Assembly: GCA_020629965.1 (NCBI GenBank)
Contig: JAHDCG010000014.1
Span: forward strand, 1-50,627
Direction of reading: 5' to 3'
DNA: 50,627 nucleotides
Origin: Saprospiraceae bacterium
Lineage (GTDB): Bacteria; Bacteroidota; Bacteroidia; Chitinophagales; Saprospiraceae
The position numbers were made by a program, and so were the translations under genes. Positions 1 through 6,826 of this stretch are shown here, in pieces. The notes beneath the pieces are model-generated. The model was given only the letters and a program-made list of their open reading frames with translations, was not told where the DNA came from and did not search any database. The first letter of the stretch is position 1. Each line of letters starts with the position of its first letter.

Positions 1-22
1 TCGCTACACAACCTGAAAAGAA

Positions 23-1453
23 ATGAAAACCAAGAAAATCGTCTTTGCGGCGGGTCTGCTGCTTACCCTTTTTACCTCCCTTTTTGCGCAGGAAAATGTG
101 CCCGTGGTCTCTATGGAACAGGGCGAAATCATCGGTGCTTTACCCTACGGTCGGCATTTTTATTTGCGTGGTTCGGCGGTGCTGCCGAGCGGTGAAATTG
201 CGGACAGTGTCGTCGTGCGCGTTTACAAAACCAATGTGCGCCACCTTGTGCGCAATCAAAAAAACACCAAAGAACTGACCGCCGACGAGAAGAAATATTA
301 CACGCAAAGTCGGGCGGACAATCCTTTCTTGGTCGAAAAAAGCGTATGGGTGCGCTACCGTGACCGCGATGCCGAAAATTTTCAGGTTTATATCAACAAG
401 CCGCTGCAATTTGCGCGCGAGTACATCGTCGAGGTCAATTATTTTCGCCGCTATAATTTCGTTTTTTCCAAAAATGAGAAAGACCGGATTTTGCAAAGAG
501 TCCTTGAAGTCACCGAAGATGTCTTTGCGGATGAAGGCGTACTGACGAGCGAACAAACCGCCGATTATTTGAATATGGTCGTCCTCGGTGCGATGCGTCA
601 GCGCGTAGAGGCCTCGGGCGAAGCCTTTTACGGTTTTGATAAATCATTGGAAGCCAACCCGATTGTCAACGCCGCTTCGCTCAACGTTTTGACCAACGAC
701 TACCTCAATGTCTTAGGGCCGCAACGTGCCAATTTGCGGGCTTTTCGCCAAAAATTACAAACCGCAAACGAAGATTTAGAGGACGCGCAAGACGACGACG
801 ACCGTGAAAGCGCACAGGACGACATCGATAAATTTACCAAACGCATTCGCAGCGCGGAAAGACAAATCGCGGCAACGGAAGCGGAATTGGCGGATAAACT
901 GCAAATCATTCGCCGCCAACTCGCCCTCGTCAGCGTCGAGCGACCCGCAGAAACCACCCGCCCGACCGCCGTTACCGAACTCGACGTCATCAAAGTCGGC
1001 ACGGCATTCGGCGGCGGCGCCATCTTCTTTAACCCCCGCAACGCCGACATCCGCGAGACGAATGCTATCGCCTACACCGCGCTGAAATTCTACTTTCTGC
1101 CCGTCGATAAACGCATTGACAAACCGTATTTGACCAACTATCCCTTCTTCAATCGCGCCTCGATTATGCTGGGTATCGCCACTTCCGGCTCTTTGGAATA
1201 TCGCGGGCAAGACCTTGAAAAACCCATCGGCATCACGCCCGTCGCCGGCATCAGTTACGACATCAATCGCTATTTCAGCATCGACGCGCTGACGACCGTT
1301 TTTCGGCAGCCTTCGACGAGCAGTCTGTCGAGTCAAAAGAAAACCCGCTTCGCACCGGTCATCGGTCTGACTTTTGATTTAGATGCTTTTAATCGTATCA
1401 AAAGTTTGACGGGCGGCGAAGGGCCTTATAATGTGAATGTGACGGGGAATTGA
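23..1453 (+). CDS. secreted protein with central coiled coil and beta-rich C-terminus, function unknown
   Basis: The 476-residue product starts with a classical signal peptide (basic MKTKK, hydrophobic core, cleavage after about residue 22 at LFAQ). Residues about 235-300 form a strongly charged heptad-like coiled coil (LRAFRQKLQTANEDLEDAQ and onward). The last 150 residues are rich in alternating hydrophobic/aromatic strands (TAFGGGAIFF, GITPVAGISYDINRYFSIDA), as in small outer-membrane beta-barrels. I infer an envelope protein with a periplasmic coiled coil and possibly an outer-membrane anchor. I do not recognise the family. It may form a unit with the next two genes, but 185 bp of repeats separate it from them. 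Confidence 0.85.
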   Translation: MKTKKIVFAAGLLLTLFTSLFAQENVPVVSMEQGEIIGALPYGRHFYLRGSAVLPSGEIADSVVVRVYKTNVRHLVRNQKNTKELTADEKKYYTQSRADNPFLVEKSVWVRYRDRDAENFQVYINKPLQFAREYIVEVNYFRRYNFVFSKNEKDRILQRVLEVTEDVFADEGVLTSEQTADYLNMVVLGAMRQRVEASGEAFYGFDKSLEANPIVNAASLNVLTNDYLNVLGPQRANLRAFRQKLQTANEDLEDAQDDDDRESAQDDIDKFTKRIRSAERQIAATEAELADKLQIIRRQLALVSVERPAETTRPTAVTELDVIKVGTAFGGGAIFFNPRNADIRETNAIAYTALKFYFLPVDKRIDKPYLTNYPFFNRASIMLGIATSGSLEYRGQDLEKPIGITPVAGISYDINRYFSIDALTTVFRQPSTSSLSSQKKTRFAPVIGLTFDLDAFNRIKSLTGGEGPYNVNVTGN

Positions 1454-1458
1454 GAGAA

Positions 1459-1514
1459 GGTTTGGAGGTTGGGGAGTTGAGAGGTTGTGGAGTCGAGAGG
1501 TTTGGGAGTCAGGG
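1459..1514 (+). repeat. degenerate octamer tandem array (seven units of GGTTTGGA type)
   Basis: Seven consecutive 8-bp units (GGTTTGGA, GGTTGGGG, AGTTGAGA, GGTTGTGG, AGTCGAGA, GGTTTGGG, AGTCAGGG) begin 6 bp after the stop codon of the preceding gene. They are G/T/A-rich on the coding strand and almost free of C. This is one of a series of period-7/8 arrays in this window. Confidence 0.75.
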
Positions 1515-1539
1515 GGAATTTCTAAAGAGAAAAAATCCA

Positions 1540-1625
1540 AAAAATCCTCAAATCCTGTCTAAAAAAATCTAAAAATCCTCAAATCCTGTCCAAAAAAAAA
1601 ATCCAAAAAATCCTCAAATCCTGTC
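1540..1625 (+). repeat. three exact copies of a 20-mer before a start codon
   Basis: The 20-mer AAAAATCCTCAAATCCTGTC occurs at 1540-1559, 1571-1590 and 1606-1625, separated by A-rich spacers that themselves contain TCC/TCT variants. The array ends 13 bp before the ATG at 1639. It is A/C-rich on the coding strand, the opposite bias to the array after the preceding stop codon. Confidence 0.85.
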
Positions 1626-1638
1626 AAAAACTAAACTT

Positions 1639-2226
1639 ATGGCAAAACCGAATATAAAATTTATCGACGTCGAAGACCCGTACAAAATACGTTGCGGGGA
1701 GCGGCGCATTTTAACGCTGCAAGTCAAGCCGCGTGCGGTCGGTACCTGTACGCTGACGGTTTTTTTGAAAGCGGAAACCTGTTTTTTCGGCGGTGGTAAT
1801 AAGGAAATCACGCAGACTTTCGAAGTGACGGACAGCAGCGAAAAACGCGAAACGGACATCAATCTGGTGATGATGGGTTCGCGCCCGATTACTTATTCGC
1901 TGAATTTGAATGTCAAAGTCGAAAATGCGGACGGGGATGAAAACGATGATTTTATTTTGGTAAAATTGGATTGTCGCAACCCGATGAAAGAAAGCGAGCA
2001 GACCGTAGAATTTACTCAGGAAGAATTGACCGAAGTTATCGTACCCGTCGCCGAGCCGGACGCACCTGAACCCCTCGCTGATATCATTGAAGAAGAACTC
2101 GATGAAGATATTTTGACGGAAGTCGAACCGACCGAGGAAGAAGACGAAGAAACGACCGAGGAAGAGGACAACGGTGAACCGGACAACGACGAGGAGGACA
2201 CCGAGGAAGAAGATGAAAACAACTAA
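1639..2226 (+). CDS. hypothetical protein with extremely acidic C-terminal tail
   Basis: The product has 195 residues and no signal peptide. Residues 1-115 look like a small beta-sandwich (alternating strands such as RRILTLQVKPRAVGTCTLTVFL). From about residue 125 the chain becomes almost pure Glu/Asp/Thr (EEEDEETTEEEDNGEPD). I do not recognise the family. The acidic tail could bind basic proteins, cations or nucleic-acid-binding partners, but nothing in the sequence decides this. The gene is followed after 9 bp by the Ig-like lipoprotein gene, so the two are very likely co-transcribed. Confidence 0.8.
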   Translation: MAKPNIKFIDVEDPYKIRCGERRILTLQVKPRAVGTCTLTVFLKAETCFFGGGNKEITQTFEVTDSSEKRETDINLVMMGSRPITYSLNLNVKVENADGDENDDFILVKLDCRNPMKESEQTVEFTQEELTEVIVPVAEPDAPEPLADIIEEELDEDILTEVEPTEEEDEETTEEEDNGEPDNDEEDTEEEDENN

Positions 2227-2235
2227 AACCCTGCT

Positions 2236-2940
2236 ATGAAAAACGTAAAATTATTCTCCGCTTTACTGCTTTTCGGTCTTTTGGCAACGACCGCCTGCGA
2301 ACTCGAAGACCCGAATATCGGCACCGTCACCGAGGAAGTTATCGAACTCACCGTTTCCGATACCGAACTGCTCGCCGACGGCAAATCCCGCCTCACCCTC
2401 ACCGCCGAACTCAAAGAACAAGCCGACCCCAATCTCGACATCACCTTCAATACCGAAGCCGGTTTTTTCCCCGAAGCGGGGCAGGGCGTGCAAATTTTTA
2501 CCGTTACCGCCTCGGGGCGCACCGCAACGGCAGTGCTACAAAGCGACAACGTAAATACGGATTTTATCAACGTCACCGCTTCCGTCGCCAATTTTCGTGA
2601 CTCGAAATCCATCGAATTTCTCCGCGCTCTGCCCGACGACATTACCGTCAGCGCAGACCGACAGACCGTCATTGCTAACCGCGTAGATTTTGCGCAAATC
2701 ACGACCCGCCTTTTCCGCGACAACGGACAGCCGACCGTCGGCTCCCGCGTCGAGTACGAAATTATCGAGCAAGACGCAGCAAGGGCAACCGTCGTGCCTT
2801 TCGACTTTGTCAATGAAGAATTAGAAAGCGTAGTGAACGTGAAAAGTGAAAACGGAGTACCGGGCGTAGTGCAGATAAGAGTGAGTGTACCCGGCACGGA
2901 AGAGGAAGAATTGCTTACAATAGAATTTGTCGAACAGTAG
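2236..2940 (+). CDS. lipoprotein with bacterial Ig-like (invasin-type) domains
   Basis: The 234-residue product has a lipoprotein signal: hydrophobic LLLFGLLATTAC with the modified Cys at residue 21. The mature part shows the Ig-like/invasin-type pattern (IELTVSDTELLADGKSRLTLTAEL, then a second unit beginning DDITVSADRQTVIANRVDFAQITTR, each quoted only for orientation), so there are two beta-sandwich domains of about 95-100 residues. It is probably outer-membrane anchored and may work as an adhesin or structural protein. It lies 9 bp downstream of the acidic-tail gene, which suggests one transcript. Confidence 0.85.
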   Translation: MKNVKLFSALLLFGLLATTACELEDPNIGTVTEEVIELTVSDTELLADGKSRLTLTAELKEQADPNLDITFNTEAGFFPEAGQGVQIFTVTASGRTATAVLQSDNVNTDFINVTASVANFRDSKSIEFLRALPDDITVSADRQTVIANRVDFAQITTRLFRDNGQPTVGSRVEYEIIEQDAARATVVPFDFVNEELESVVNVKSENGVPGVVQIRVSVPGTEEEELLTIEFVEQ

Positions 2941-2946
2941 GAGATT

Positions 2947-2987
2947 GTTTAGGAGGTTTAAGCGTTTAAGCGTTTAGGCGTTTAAGT
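2947..2987 (+). repeat. octamer tandem array GTTTAAGC
   Basis: Units GTTTAGGA, (G), GTTTAAGC, GTTTAAGC, GTTTAGGC and GTTTAAGT start 6 bp after the stop codon at 2940. Related GTTTA-octamers occur at 25302-25333 and 27092-27123. Confidence 0.75.
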
Positions 2988-3009
2988 GCGCAAGGTCTGC
3001 GCGTTCTAT

Positions 3010-3037
3010 CAACCACCAACTATCAACCACCAACTAT
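3010..3037 (-). repeat. heptamer tandem array CAACCAC/CAACTAT
   Basis: Four 7-bp units alternate (CAACCAC, CAACTAT, CAACCAC, CAACTAT). The last unit supplies the TAG stop codon (3034-3036 on the minus strand) of the acetyltransferase gene. On that gene's coding strand the array is G/T-rich. Confidence 0.75.
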
Positions 3038-3474
3038 TTCAACCGCATTTCCATGTAGCGCGGCACGAATCCCATTTCTTCGAAATTTTTGAAATTGGGG
3101 TGCGAAGGATTGATGTGCAGAGCCAAGTCGCCGCCCGTTTTATCCAAAGTTTGCTGCATCAGTTTTTTAAAAACGCCGTTGTGTCGGTGCTCGCGGTGTA
3201 CGGCGAGGTAAGAGAGCAGATGCTCGGACGAGAAGCCGTGCATACCCGTTTTGGTGACGATAGTCGAACCGATAATTTCGCCCGCGTCGTCTTCCACATT
3301 GACGATAAACCCCCCGAAAGAAGGTACTTCTTTTACCGCGTAATCGACGGCACTGAGGATGTCGCTTTTCTCCGTTTTGCTGTCTTCCGAATGTTGCTTT
3401 AAAAAACTGACGATGCGCTGTTTTTCGGAAAGAGAAACGTTGGTAAACGCGTCGTAGAGGGTGATTTTTGCCAT
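3034..3474 (-). CDS. GNAT-family N-acetyltransferase
   Basis: The product has 146 residues, normal for a single GNAT domain. The acetyl-CoA pyrophosphate-binding signature is seen as LAVHREHRHNGVFKKLM (R-x-x-G motif), preceded by the beta-4 strand SYLAV and followed by the motif B region NFKNFEEMGFVPRYMEMRL typical of the GNAT C-terminal strand. The acceptor substrate cannot be read from sequence. The gene stands alone, with the amidohydrolase gene upstream in the same orientation but 254 bp away. The stop codon lies inside a heptamer repeat. Confidence 0.9.
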   Translation of the reverse strand: MAKITLYDAFTNVSLSEKQRIVSFLKQHSEDSKTEKSDILSAVDYAVKEVPSFGGFIVNVEDDAGEIIGSTIVTKTGMHGFSSEHLLSYLAVHREHRHNGVFKKLMQQTLDKTGGDLALHINPSHPNFKNFEEMGFVPRYMEMRLK

Positions 3475-3599
3475 TAGTTCGGTGTAATTTTATTCACAGA
3501 AAGAGTGTCGTTTTCTTCAAATTTCGCGGTTCGTCCGCGCACTAAACAACAGCATGTTTTATGTAAGTGAATTGTTCTGAAAAGGCGAGGTTATTTTTT

Positions 3600-3630
3600 G
3601 TTGAATCGTTGAAATGTTGAATTGTTGAGG
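3600..3630 (-). repeat. octamer tandem array GTTGAATC
   Basis: Units GTTGAATC, GTTGAAAT, GTTGAATT and GTTGAGG are exactly in period 8, in the gap upstream of the acetyltransferase gene. The coding (minus) strand is A/C-rich, as in other pre-gene arrays. Confidence 0.7.
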
Positions 3631-3678
3631 AAACCCGCTTGAAATTCGGCTTGCGCGGTTTGCGCGCTCAACGCTTCA

Positions 3679-3700
3679 TCCCGACCGAGGTACGGAACAG
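3679..3700 (+). repeat. REP-like palindromic element TCCCGACCGAGGTACGG
   Basis: This 22-bp element (TCCCGAC...GTACGGAACAG) recurs in near-identical form at 29578-29600 and as an inverted pair at 38473-38495 and 38677-38699. Its ends (TCCCG/CGGGA) are self-complementary. It lies just downstream of the amidohydrolase gene. Confidence 0.7.
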
Positions 3701-3728
3701 ATCTTTTCAACAACCCAACAAAAAAGAA

Positions 3729-5438
3729 CTATTTTTCAGTCTGCGAAAACTTGTCCTCCCCGCCTACCATAGTCCGCAGCACTTGCGTTTCCAAAATTTC
3801 ATCATCCGTACAGGTCACGATATTTTTGGACAGCAGCACAAAATCCGCGACCTTGCCGACTTCAATCGAACCTTTCAAATCTTCTTCAAAAGCCGCATAA
3901 GCATTGCCCAAAGTGTAGCTGTAAATCGCCTCCTCCCGCGTCATTTTCTGCTCCGTAAAAAACTCCAAACCCGTATCGGCACGGCGACGCGTAACCGAGG
4001 CGTAAAAACTGCGCAGCGGACTGACATCTTCGACCGGCGCGTCCGTTCCGTTGGCAATCAATACGCCCGCGTCGAGCAGCGAACGCCACGGATACGCTCC
4101 GTAGCGGGCGCGTTCCTCACCCAATCTTTTTTCGACAAAGGGTGCGTCGGAGGTACAGTGAATGCCTTGCATCGAAGCAATGACGCCCATTTCACGAAAA
4201 CGCGGAATGTCCGTCGTGTCGAGGTGTTGCGCGTGCTCGATGCGCCACCGCAGTTCTTCCGATTTTAAGGTCTCCGCAAATTTATCTTCCATGATGTTGA
4301 GCGTCACCCGATTGGCGCGGTCGCCGATGGCGTGGACGCAGAGTTGCATGTCGTTTTCGAGGGCGAGCTTGGCTATGTTTTCCACGTCTTTGACGGGCGT
4401 GGTATTTTGCCCTTCAAAGCCCGGTTTGTCCGCGTAGGGGCGCAGCAGCCACGCGCCGAAGGCACCGAGCGCGCCGTCCACTTCGCTCTTAATTGCGCGA
4501 CAAGTATAAAAATTATCGCCCGCCCCGATGATGCGGTAGTCGCTGATATTCAAGGTTTTGAGTGTGTCGTAAGGGTGGCGCAGCATCGACCACAAGCGCA
4601 GGTCGAAGTCGCCGTTTTCCGCCATTTCGGTGTAGCGATTGACTTCGTAAGCCAAAGTTCCCGCATCCTGAAAAGAGGTGATGCCTTTGCTCAAACATTC
4701 CTTTTGTGCCAAGTCGATACTTTCCTGCCAACGCGCGAGGCGGGCGGCGGGAGAGAGGGTTTCGAGATAGGCTTGGTAGGTTTCTTTAATGCCGGTCATG
4801 GCGCGCTCTTCAAAAACACCGACGATATTTCCGTCAAAATCACGGACAATTTCCCCGCCCGCCGGACTCGGTGTGTCTGCACTAATGCCTGCCGCCTTAA
4901 CCGCCGCCTCATTAGCAAAAAGGGAGTGACCCGAGGCGTGAAAAAGCACTACGGGATTGTTGGGAGAAACGGCACTCAAATCGTACAAATACGGATAACC
5001 GTTAAAGTTTTCGGCGGGTGCTTCCGTCCATTTCTCCTGATGCCAGCCGCGTCCTTCTATCCATGCGCCGGGTTCGGCAGCGGCAGCCGCTGCTTCCACC
5101 TTTTTGACGATTTCGTCCCAACTTTTCGCTTGCAGAAAATTCAAATTCTGCAAACTCTTCCCGAGTCCGCTGAAGTGACCGTGTCCTTCGATAAAACCCG
5201 GCATCAGAAAATTTCCGGCAAGGTCGATGCGTTCGGTTTCGTCGTCGATGTAGTCCTGCATTTCCGCATCCGTACCGACGGCAATGATAATACCATCTTT
5301 CACGGCGACGGCCTGTGCGGTTTTTTGCTTTTCATTTACGGTATAAATATCGGCATTGAGGAGGACGCGGTCGGCGGCGGGCTTTTCATTTTGGCAGGAA
5401 AAGCAGAGAAGAAGGAAAAGAAACGGTAGATACTTCAT
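3729..5438 (-). CDS. amidohydrolase-family lipoprotein (YtcJ-like, amidohydro_3)
   Basis: The 569-residue product has a lipoprotein signal (LFLLLCFSC, Cys15). The metal-dependent amidohydrolase fold is supported in order by the N-terminal beta-sandwich (DRVLLNADIYTVNEK, then VAVKDGIIIAVGTD), the H-x-H metal site in FIEGHGHFSGLG, the later metal histidines in LCVHAIGDRANR and RIEHAQHLDTTD, the catalytic Asp in ANGTDAPVEDVSP, and the closing GSIEVGKVADFVLL strand typical of this clan. YtcJ-like enzymes hydrolyse amides or carbamates of unknown substrates. This one should act in the periplasm or at the outer membrane. No operon partner is obvious. Confidence 0.93.
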   Translation of the reverse strand: MKYLPFLFLLLCFSCQNEKPAADRVLLNADIYTVNEKQKTAQAVAVKDGIIIAVGTDAEMQDYIDDETERIDLAGNFLMPGFIEGHGHFSGLGKSLQNLNFLQAKSWDEIVKKVEAAAAAAEPGAWIEGRGWHQEKWTEAPAENFNGYPYLYDLSAVSPNNPVVLFHASGHSLFANEAAVKAAGISADTPSPAGGEIVRDFDGNIVGVFEERAMTGIKETYQAYLETLSPAARLARWQESIDLAQKECLSKGITSFQDAGTLAYEVNRYTEMAENGDFDLRLWSMLRHPYDTLKTLNISDYRIIGAGDNFYTCRAIKSEVDGALGAFGAWLLRPYADKPGFEGQNTTPVKDVENIAKLALENDMQLCVHAIGDRANRVTLNIMEDKFAETLKSEELRWRIEHAQHLDTTDIPRFREMGVIASMQGIHCTSDAPFVEKRLGEERARYGAYPWRSLLDAGVLIANGTDAPVEDVSPLRSFYASVTRRRADTGLEFFTEQKMTREEAIYSYTLGNAYAAFEEDLKGSIEVGKVADFVLLSKNIVTCTDDEILETQVLRTMVGGEDKFSQTEK

Positions 5439-5799
5439 GCGATTTGCGAATTATTGAGCATAGCGAAATCCCGACTTCAGTCGCGGACGAATTACGATTT
5501 ACGACGGCTTGGGGTTGTCGGTAAACTCGAATGATTTAGTTTGCGTCGAATTGGATATTTTTGTGTTTGGCTTTTTATCATTTGAAGTCGAAACGCAAAG
5601 TTAGAATAATTTGTAAGACGGGCTTTCCTGTTTCGTGTCAATGTAGTAAAAGGCATGATTAAATTGTCTGTCTCTAAGAATACAATGAGCCGGTAAGGAA
5701 AAACACCCCCGGCAGTGCCAACGGCACGGAACACTTCAGCCCGGCACGCCTCTCAAGGCATGTAAATGCCGGGCGAATAACGAAACGAAAAACAGTACA
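5439..5799. other. 361-bp divergent intergenic region with stem-loops
   Basis: The gap separates the divergent amidohydrolase and HAD genes. It holds a perfect small hairpin GTGCC-AAC-GGCAC near 5716-5728, and a larger one at 5739-5774 whose outer stem is GCCCGGCA/TGCCGGGC, with an inner GCCT/AGGC stem. The latter lies 26 bp before the HAD start codon, so it would be in the 5' leader or is a dispersed palindrome. A degraded REP-like TCCCGACTTCAGTCG is near 5469. No gene is seen. Confidence 0.55.
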
Positions 5800-6405
5800 A
5801 TGAAAAACATCCTCTTCGACCTCGGCGGCGTCCTCATCGACTGGAATCCCCGCTATGTCTATAAGCACTACTTCACAGACCCCGAAAAAACGGAATGGTT
5901 CTTAGACAACATCTGCACATGGGACTGGAACGAAAATCAAGACGCCGGCTACCCTTTACAAGCCGCAACCGAAGAGAAAGTCGCCGAACACCCCGAATGG
6001 GAGACTGAAATCAGAGCTTACTACGGTCGTTGGGAAGAAATGCTCGGCGAGGCTATCGACGGCACGGTAGAGATTTTGGAAAGCACTTTGGCTAATCCCG
6101 ATTTGCGGGTGTATGCTTTGACAAATTGGTCGGCGGAGACCTTTCCCGTAGCACAGCGTAAGTTTGATTTTTTGCGAAAATTTGCAGGCATTGTCATGTC
6201 GGGCGAAGAAAAAACGCGCAAGCCTTTTCCCGAAATTTATCAAATTGTCATCGACCGCTTCGGCATCGATCCCGCCGAAACCGTTTTTATCGACGACAAT
6301 TTGCGCAACTGTAAAGCGGCGGAGAAATTGGGATTTAAGACCATTCATTTTCAATCGCCGGAAGATACGCGGGAGAAATTAGCTGAATTAAAAGTAAAGG
6401 TGTAA
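5800..6405 (+). CDS. HAD-family hydrolase (YihX-like, subfamily IA)
   Basis: The 201-residue product carries the four HAD motifs. Motif I is FDLGGVLIDW with nucleophile Asp7 (the +2 position is Gly, as in YihX-type sugar phosphatases, rather than the usual acid/base Asp). Motif II is ALTNWS, motif III Lys is in KTRKPFPEIY, and motif IV is VFIDDN. The size and the helical cap after motif I fit the HAD-IA group, so a small phosphorylated metabolite such as a sugar phosphate is the likely substrate. The gene appears monocistronic, with a strong terminator 6 bp after the stop. Confidence 0.92.
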   Translation: MKNILFDLGGVLIDWNPRYVYKHYFTDPEKTEWFLDNICTWDWNENQDAGYPLQAATEEKVAEHPEWETEIRAYYGRWEEMLGEAIDGTVEILESTLANPDLRVYALTNWSAETFPVAQRKFDFLRKFAGIVMSGEEKTRKPFPEIYQIVIDRFGIDPAETVFIDDNLRNCKAAEKLGFKTIHFQSPEDTREKLAELKVKV

Positions 6406-6410
6406 AAGAA

Positions 6411-6447
6411 AAACGCCCGCTGCTCAACGGAACAGCGGGCGTTTTTT
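6411..6447. terminator. bidirectional intrinsic terminator
   Basis: A perfect 12-bp stem (AAACGCCCGCTG at 6411-6422, CAGCGGGCGTTT at 6433-6444, 10-nt loop) is followed by T-runs on the plus strand and by TTTTTCTTTT on the minus strand. It serves the convergent HAD gene and the small membrane-protein gene. Confidence 0.92.
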
Positions 6448-6463
6448 AAAAAAATAACAATTT

Positions 6464-6661
6464 TTATTTCTTGCGCAGCAAAAGCACCAAAATCAACAAA
6501 AAAGCGGCGGCACCGACCCATACGAGCGGGTTTTCGTACCATTCGGGTTTGCCGAGGTCGATATCGACATCCAGTTGAGCGAAGGCACTAAAGTTCATCA
6601 GCAAAGCCGCGCAGAGCAGCATAAATTTGTTTGAGGTTACACTTGTTTTCAAGTTTTTCAT
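6464..6661 (-). CDS. tiny membrane protein with signal peptide and C-terminal membrane anchor
   Basis: This 65-residue product has two hydrophobic segments. The first is an N-terminal signal peptide (FMLLCAALLMNFSAFAQ, cut after about residue 29). The second is a C-terminal helix ending in basic residues (VWVGAAAFLLILVLLLRKK). Between them is a short hydrophilic stretch (LDVDIDLGKPEWYENP). The layout, signal peptide plus acidic linker plus tail anchor plus RKK, is a typical short Bacteroidota membrane protein. The function is unknown. The gene ends 17 bp from a bidirectional terminator, which supports it as a real transcription unit. Confidence 0.75.
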   Translation of the reverse strand: MKNLKTSVTSNKFMLLCAALLMNFSAFAQLDVDIDLGKPEWYENPLVWVGAAAFLLILVLLLRKK

Positions 6662-6756
6662 TTTTCAGATTGTTAGTTAAAAGGTGGCTTCGCGGATTGC
6701 GAAACGTTTTTCATTCGCGGTAAAACGTGCGGGTATTCTCCGTTGTTCGCAATTTG

Positions 6757-6764
6757 TATCTTTG
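6757..6764 (+). promoter_or_regulatory. putative -7 promoter box (TATCTTTG) for the patatin gene
   Basis: TATCTTTG matches the Bacteroidota TAnnTTTG box, 62 bp before the ATG at 6827. No convincing TTG -33 box stands at the usual distance, so the call rests on the -7 box alone. Confidence 0.45.
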
Positions 6765-6826
6765 TTTGCGTGTTGAGTTTTACCGAAATTTCCGTTCCCG
6801 CTTTTACCGATTTAAAATATTGAAAT

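Noticed and set aside
2016-2222. Ser-rich antisense frame opposite the acidic tail
   Set aside because: It is the mirror of GAA/GAC/GAG codons read backwards, not a gene.
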